A stretch of DNA of 7,547 nucleotides from Acidimicrobiia bacterium (lineage in GTDB: Bacteria > Actinomycetota > Acidimicrobiia > Spongiisociales > ZC4RG35), in NCBI GenBank assembly GCA_025929005.1, contig JAICND010000062.1:1-7547 (forward strand), in the 5' to 3' direction. The notes below the pieces were generated by a model, which saw only the letters and a list, made by a program, of their open reading frames with translations, was not told the origin of the DNA and searched no databases. The translations under genes and the position numbers were made by a program. Positions 6,053 through 7,547 of this stretch are shown here, one piece after another; position 1 is the first letter of the stretch, and every line of letters starts with the position of its first letter.

Positions 6053-6072
6053 GCAGGGACCAAGGCCCCTAG
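6053..6072. promoter_or_regulatory. DosR/DevR-like box upstream of the SRPBCC-like gene
   Basis: The core GGGACC-AA-GGCCCC (6056-6069) is a near-palindrome with one mismatch. Against the published mycobacterial DosR consensus TTSGGGACTWWAGTCCCSAA it matches 12 of 20 positions, including all of GGGAC and four of five in GTCCC; the outer positions are poor. If transcription starts at the GTG at 6105, the box centre lies at -42.5, a usual activator position for this regulator class. A DosS-like kinase gene lies 0.5 kb away. No regulator is encoded in the window, so the assignment is inferred. Confidence 0.45.
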
Positions 6073-6092
6073 CTGGTTACCGGAGGCTGGTT

Positions 6093-6098
6093 CACAAT
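6093..6098 (+). promoter_or_regulatory. candidate -10 for a leaderless SRPBCC-like transcript
   Basis: CACAAT ends 6 bases before the GTG at 6105 and matches TATAAT at 4 of 6 positions. The bases 17 bp upstream (TAGCTG) are a poor -35, as expected of an activator-dependent promoter. The only GGAGG (6082-6086) is 18 bases from the GTG, too far for ordinary Shine-Dalgarno use. Confidence 0.3.
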
Positions 6099-6104
6099 CT
6101 GCGG

Positions 6105-6662
6105 GTGTTCGTCCACTACTTCACGGAAATCGAGTCCAGGATCGAGGATGCCGTTGCCCGCGTGGAGAGCCTGCGGGTGGACATGGCCACCTGGGCAGGT
6201 TCGGCCTATCGGGAAGGCGAGCATCTGGCGGGTCGGCTAACGGGTAAACCGGTGTCGTTGGCCGGTCTAGTCCTCTTCGACCTGGGCGAGCCCGAGATCA
6301 GCGCGGCAGGACACTTGTACCCGTTGCGATGGCGGGCGACCGGCGCCCGTAACCTCTTTCCTCTCTTAAAGGCCGAGTTGATCCTGGCAGACATGAGCGG
6401 TCGGGTACTGATCAGTCTGCGAGGTGTCTACGACCCACCCCTTGGGGCCCTTGGTCGTCTGGTCGATCGAGCTCTCTTGAGCAGAGTTGCCGATGCCACC
6501 ATCAAGTCGTGGGTGGATCAGCTCGCTGATGGGATAGTTGGCTTAGACGGGAATGACGATCTCAATAACCGTGCCCCGTCCATGCTCCGTCGAGATCGCA
6601 ACGTGACCGCTGAGCCGAAGGGCCCTGGCCCGCAAGTTACCGAGGCCCATGCCCGGACCTGA
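6105..6662 (+). CDS. uncharacterised SRPBCC-like (START/Bet v1-fold) protein with an antisense-overlapping tail
   Basis: The 185-residue product is not recognised by name. Residues 1-146 suggest a helix-grip (SRPBCC) fold: an N-terminal strand FVHYFTEI, helices 10-40, a run of strands (47-66, 69-80, 83-98, 100-110), the segment VYDPPLGALGRLVDRALLSRVADAT (108-132) and a long C-terminal helix to about 145. Proteins of this fold bind hydrophobic ligands; no ligand can be inferred. There is no signal peptide or membrane segment. The GTG at 6105 is the likeliest start; translation is probably leaderless. The final 39 residues (from 6543) are polar, low in structure, and lie exactly antisense to the end of the sensor kinase gene, so they may be a late addition or result from an indel. 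Without them the protein would be 146 residues, a normal size for the fold. The DosR-like box just upstream suggests hypoxic or redox control. Confidence 0.65.
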   Translation: MFVHYFTEIESRIEDAVARVESLRVDMATWAGSAYREGEHLAGRLTGKPVSLAGLVLFDLGEPEISAAGHLYPLRWRATGARNLFPLLKAELILADMSGRVLISLRGVYDPPLGALGRLVDRALLSRVADATIKSWVDQLADGIVGLDGNDDLNNRAPSMLRRDRNVTAEPKGPGPQVTEAHART

Positions 6663-7547
6663 CTGGTCGCTCGGATCGTGATCAAAGCCCGAGCCGTTGT
6701 CGCTCACGGTGGCGACCAAATGGCGATCCACGGTCTCCAGCGAGATGGCTATCCGACTTGCTCCCGAGTGGCGGAGGGCATTTGCGGTCGCCTCCCGGAT
6801 CATTGCGACGAGGTCGGTCATCCGTTCTGCATCGATGAAACCTATGTCTGGTCGGACCTCGAGTTCGACCGAAGCTGGCCTGCCTAGCTCGTCAAGCATC
6901 CTCTGGAGCGAAGGGGCAACGCCGGGGGTTGGTTGCTGGCGGAGTCCAAATATCAGCCGACGGAGTTCATCTATCGCTCCATCGATCCGATCGACCAGCT
7001 CGTTCAGTGTTCCTTCGAACCCGGTCCCAACTCTGAGGGCAAGACCCTGCAACGTCAGGCCGATCGCAAAGAGGTTTTGGATGACCGAATCGTGAACGTC
7101 GCGGGCTATGCGCTCACGCTCATCGACCAAAGCCAATTGGCGAAGGCGGGCCTGAAGCCGGGAGTTCGACACAGCAGATCCGGCCACCGCGGCGACCGCC
7201 TCGATCATGTGGGCATCGTCGCTACTGAAGCCTCCTGGTTTGTCTGTGAGGTAGAGATTGCCGAAGACGGTCCCCCCTACCCGTACCGGTACCCCGAGGA
7301 AGGAATCCATCGGAGGGTGATGGGGTGGAAATCCAACGCTGTCGGGGTGCTCGGAGATGTGGTCGACCATGATCGTGTGAGCCTCCCTGATCACGGTTCC
7401 AAGCAACCCATGCCCGCGAGGAAGATCTCCAATCGCTTCGACGGTCTCCTGATCGATGCCCTCGTTGACGAATTCAACCAAACCGCCCAGGTCTCCCAGG
7501 ATCCCCAGAGCCGCGTATCGAGCCCCGGTGGTTGTCGCCGCCATCGA
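6543..7547 (-). CDS. DevS/DosS-like oxygen or redox sensor histidine kinase (N-terminus cut by window)
   Basis: The frame is open to the window edge, so the ATG at 7544 is probably internal. Numbering from it, residues 1-130 form a GAF domain closely like GAF-A of mycobacterial DosS/DosT (ARYAALG, EGIDQET, GLLGTVIRE, SVGFPPHHPPM, FLGVPVRV, FGNLYLTDK). By recalled alignment His76 corresponds to the DosS proximal haem ligand His149, Tyr98 to distal Tyr171, and Gly13 to Glu87 (a Gly in DosT). A HisKA_3 dimerisation domain follows, with RERIARDVHDSVIQ and phospho-acceptor His151. Then comes the HATPase: N-box EATANALRHS (Asn255), DNGSGF (282-287), GMGLGNLRAR (299-308), ending GTVIEIVIPV. There is no second GAF between sensor and kinase, unlike DosS. 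No membrane segment is visible, so it is probably cytoplasmic. It should phosphorylate a NarL/DevR-type regulator. The last 120 bp overlap the SRPBCC-like gene. Confidence 0.93.
   Translation of the reverse strand, partial: SMAATTTGARYAALGILGDLGGLVEFVNEGIDQETVEAIGDLPRGHGLLGTVIREAHTIMVDHISEHPDSVGFPPHHPPMDSFLGVPVRVGGTVFGNLYLTDKPGGFSSDDAHMIEAVAAVAGSAVSNSRLQARLRQLALVDERERIARDVHDSVIQNLFAIGLTLQGLALRVGTGFEGTLNELVDRIDGAIDELRRLIFGLRQQPTPGVAPSLQRMLDELGRPASVELEVRPDIGFIDAERMTDLVAMIREATANALRHSGASRIAISLETVDRHLVATVSDNGSGFDHDPSDQSGPGMGLGNLRARALRLSGHVAISTEHGRGTVIEIVIPV

Noticed and set aside
6072..6095. Direct repeat GCTGGTT (6072-6078 and 6086-6092) before the SRPBCC-like gene
   Set aside because: A 7-base repeat is too short to support a function by itself.
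6678..7095. Plus-strand frames of 69 and 132 residues opposite the kinase
   Set aside because: They are antisense to conserved HisKA_3 and HATPase motifs and resemble no family.
7542..7544. ATG at 7544 as the true start of the sensor kinase
   Set aside because: It falls inside the first GAF segment; DosS-type proteins have about 75 residues before this point, and the frame stays open to the window edge.

Overview
The window is GC-rich, densely packed bacterial DNA. It most resembles a non-mycobacterial actinobacterium, possibly Acidimicrobiia. This rests on a DevS/DosS-type oxygen-sensor kinase, near-universal GTG starts (five of the six starts inside the window), several starts without a Shine-Dalgarno site, and the overall gene set. 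The phylum is an inference from gene content. I see no mobile element, CRISPR array, tRNA or rRNA.

Left part, plus strand (1-2893). The window opens inside the last 42 codons of murA (UDP-GlcNAc enolpyruvyl transferase). Its stop overlaps by 11 bp the preferred GTG start of a secreted SpoIID/LytB-domain protein, so cell-wall precursor synthesis and a peptidoglycan-acting protein are directly coupled. After a 140-bp spacer with short repeats come a 90-residue NifU C-terminal-domain (Nfu-type) Fe-S scaffold and, 19 bp later, meaB, the G3E GTPase that protects B12-dependent methylmalonyl-CoA mutase. This MeaB is short and appears to lack the usual C-terminal dimerisation arm.

Middle part, minus strand (5922 down to 2854). 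A small pyridoxamine-5'-phosphate-oxidase-like split-barrel flavoprotein is followed after 6 bp by ppdK (pyruvate, phosphate dikinase, full length, catalytic residues present). The 3' ends of ppdK and meaB overlap convergently by 40 bp.

Right part (5923-7547). A 182-bp divergent intergenic region separates the flavoprotein-ppdK operon from a plus-strand SRPBCC-like gene. It holds a perfect 6-bp inverted repeat over a predicted promoter, a near-duplicate RBS/start region, and a DosR/DevR-like box plus a half-site. The last gene, on the minus strand and cut by the window edge, encodes a GAF-HisKA_3-HATPase kinase. Its GAF domain closely resembles GAF-A of mycobacterial DosS/DosT and keeps the His and Tyr used for haem and O2 binding there. 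Its 3' end overlaps the SRPBCC-like gene by 120 bp.

Reading of the whole: the left half is housekeeping (cell wall, Fe-S, B12 enzyme maintenance). The right half looks like a compact hypoxia/redox module: a haem-GAF sensor kinase, a DosR-like operator, a small flavoprotein, a PPi-linked glycolytic enzyme and an unknown SRPBCC-like protein. The matching response regulator is not in the window and may lie beyond the right edge.
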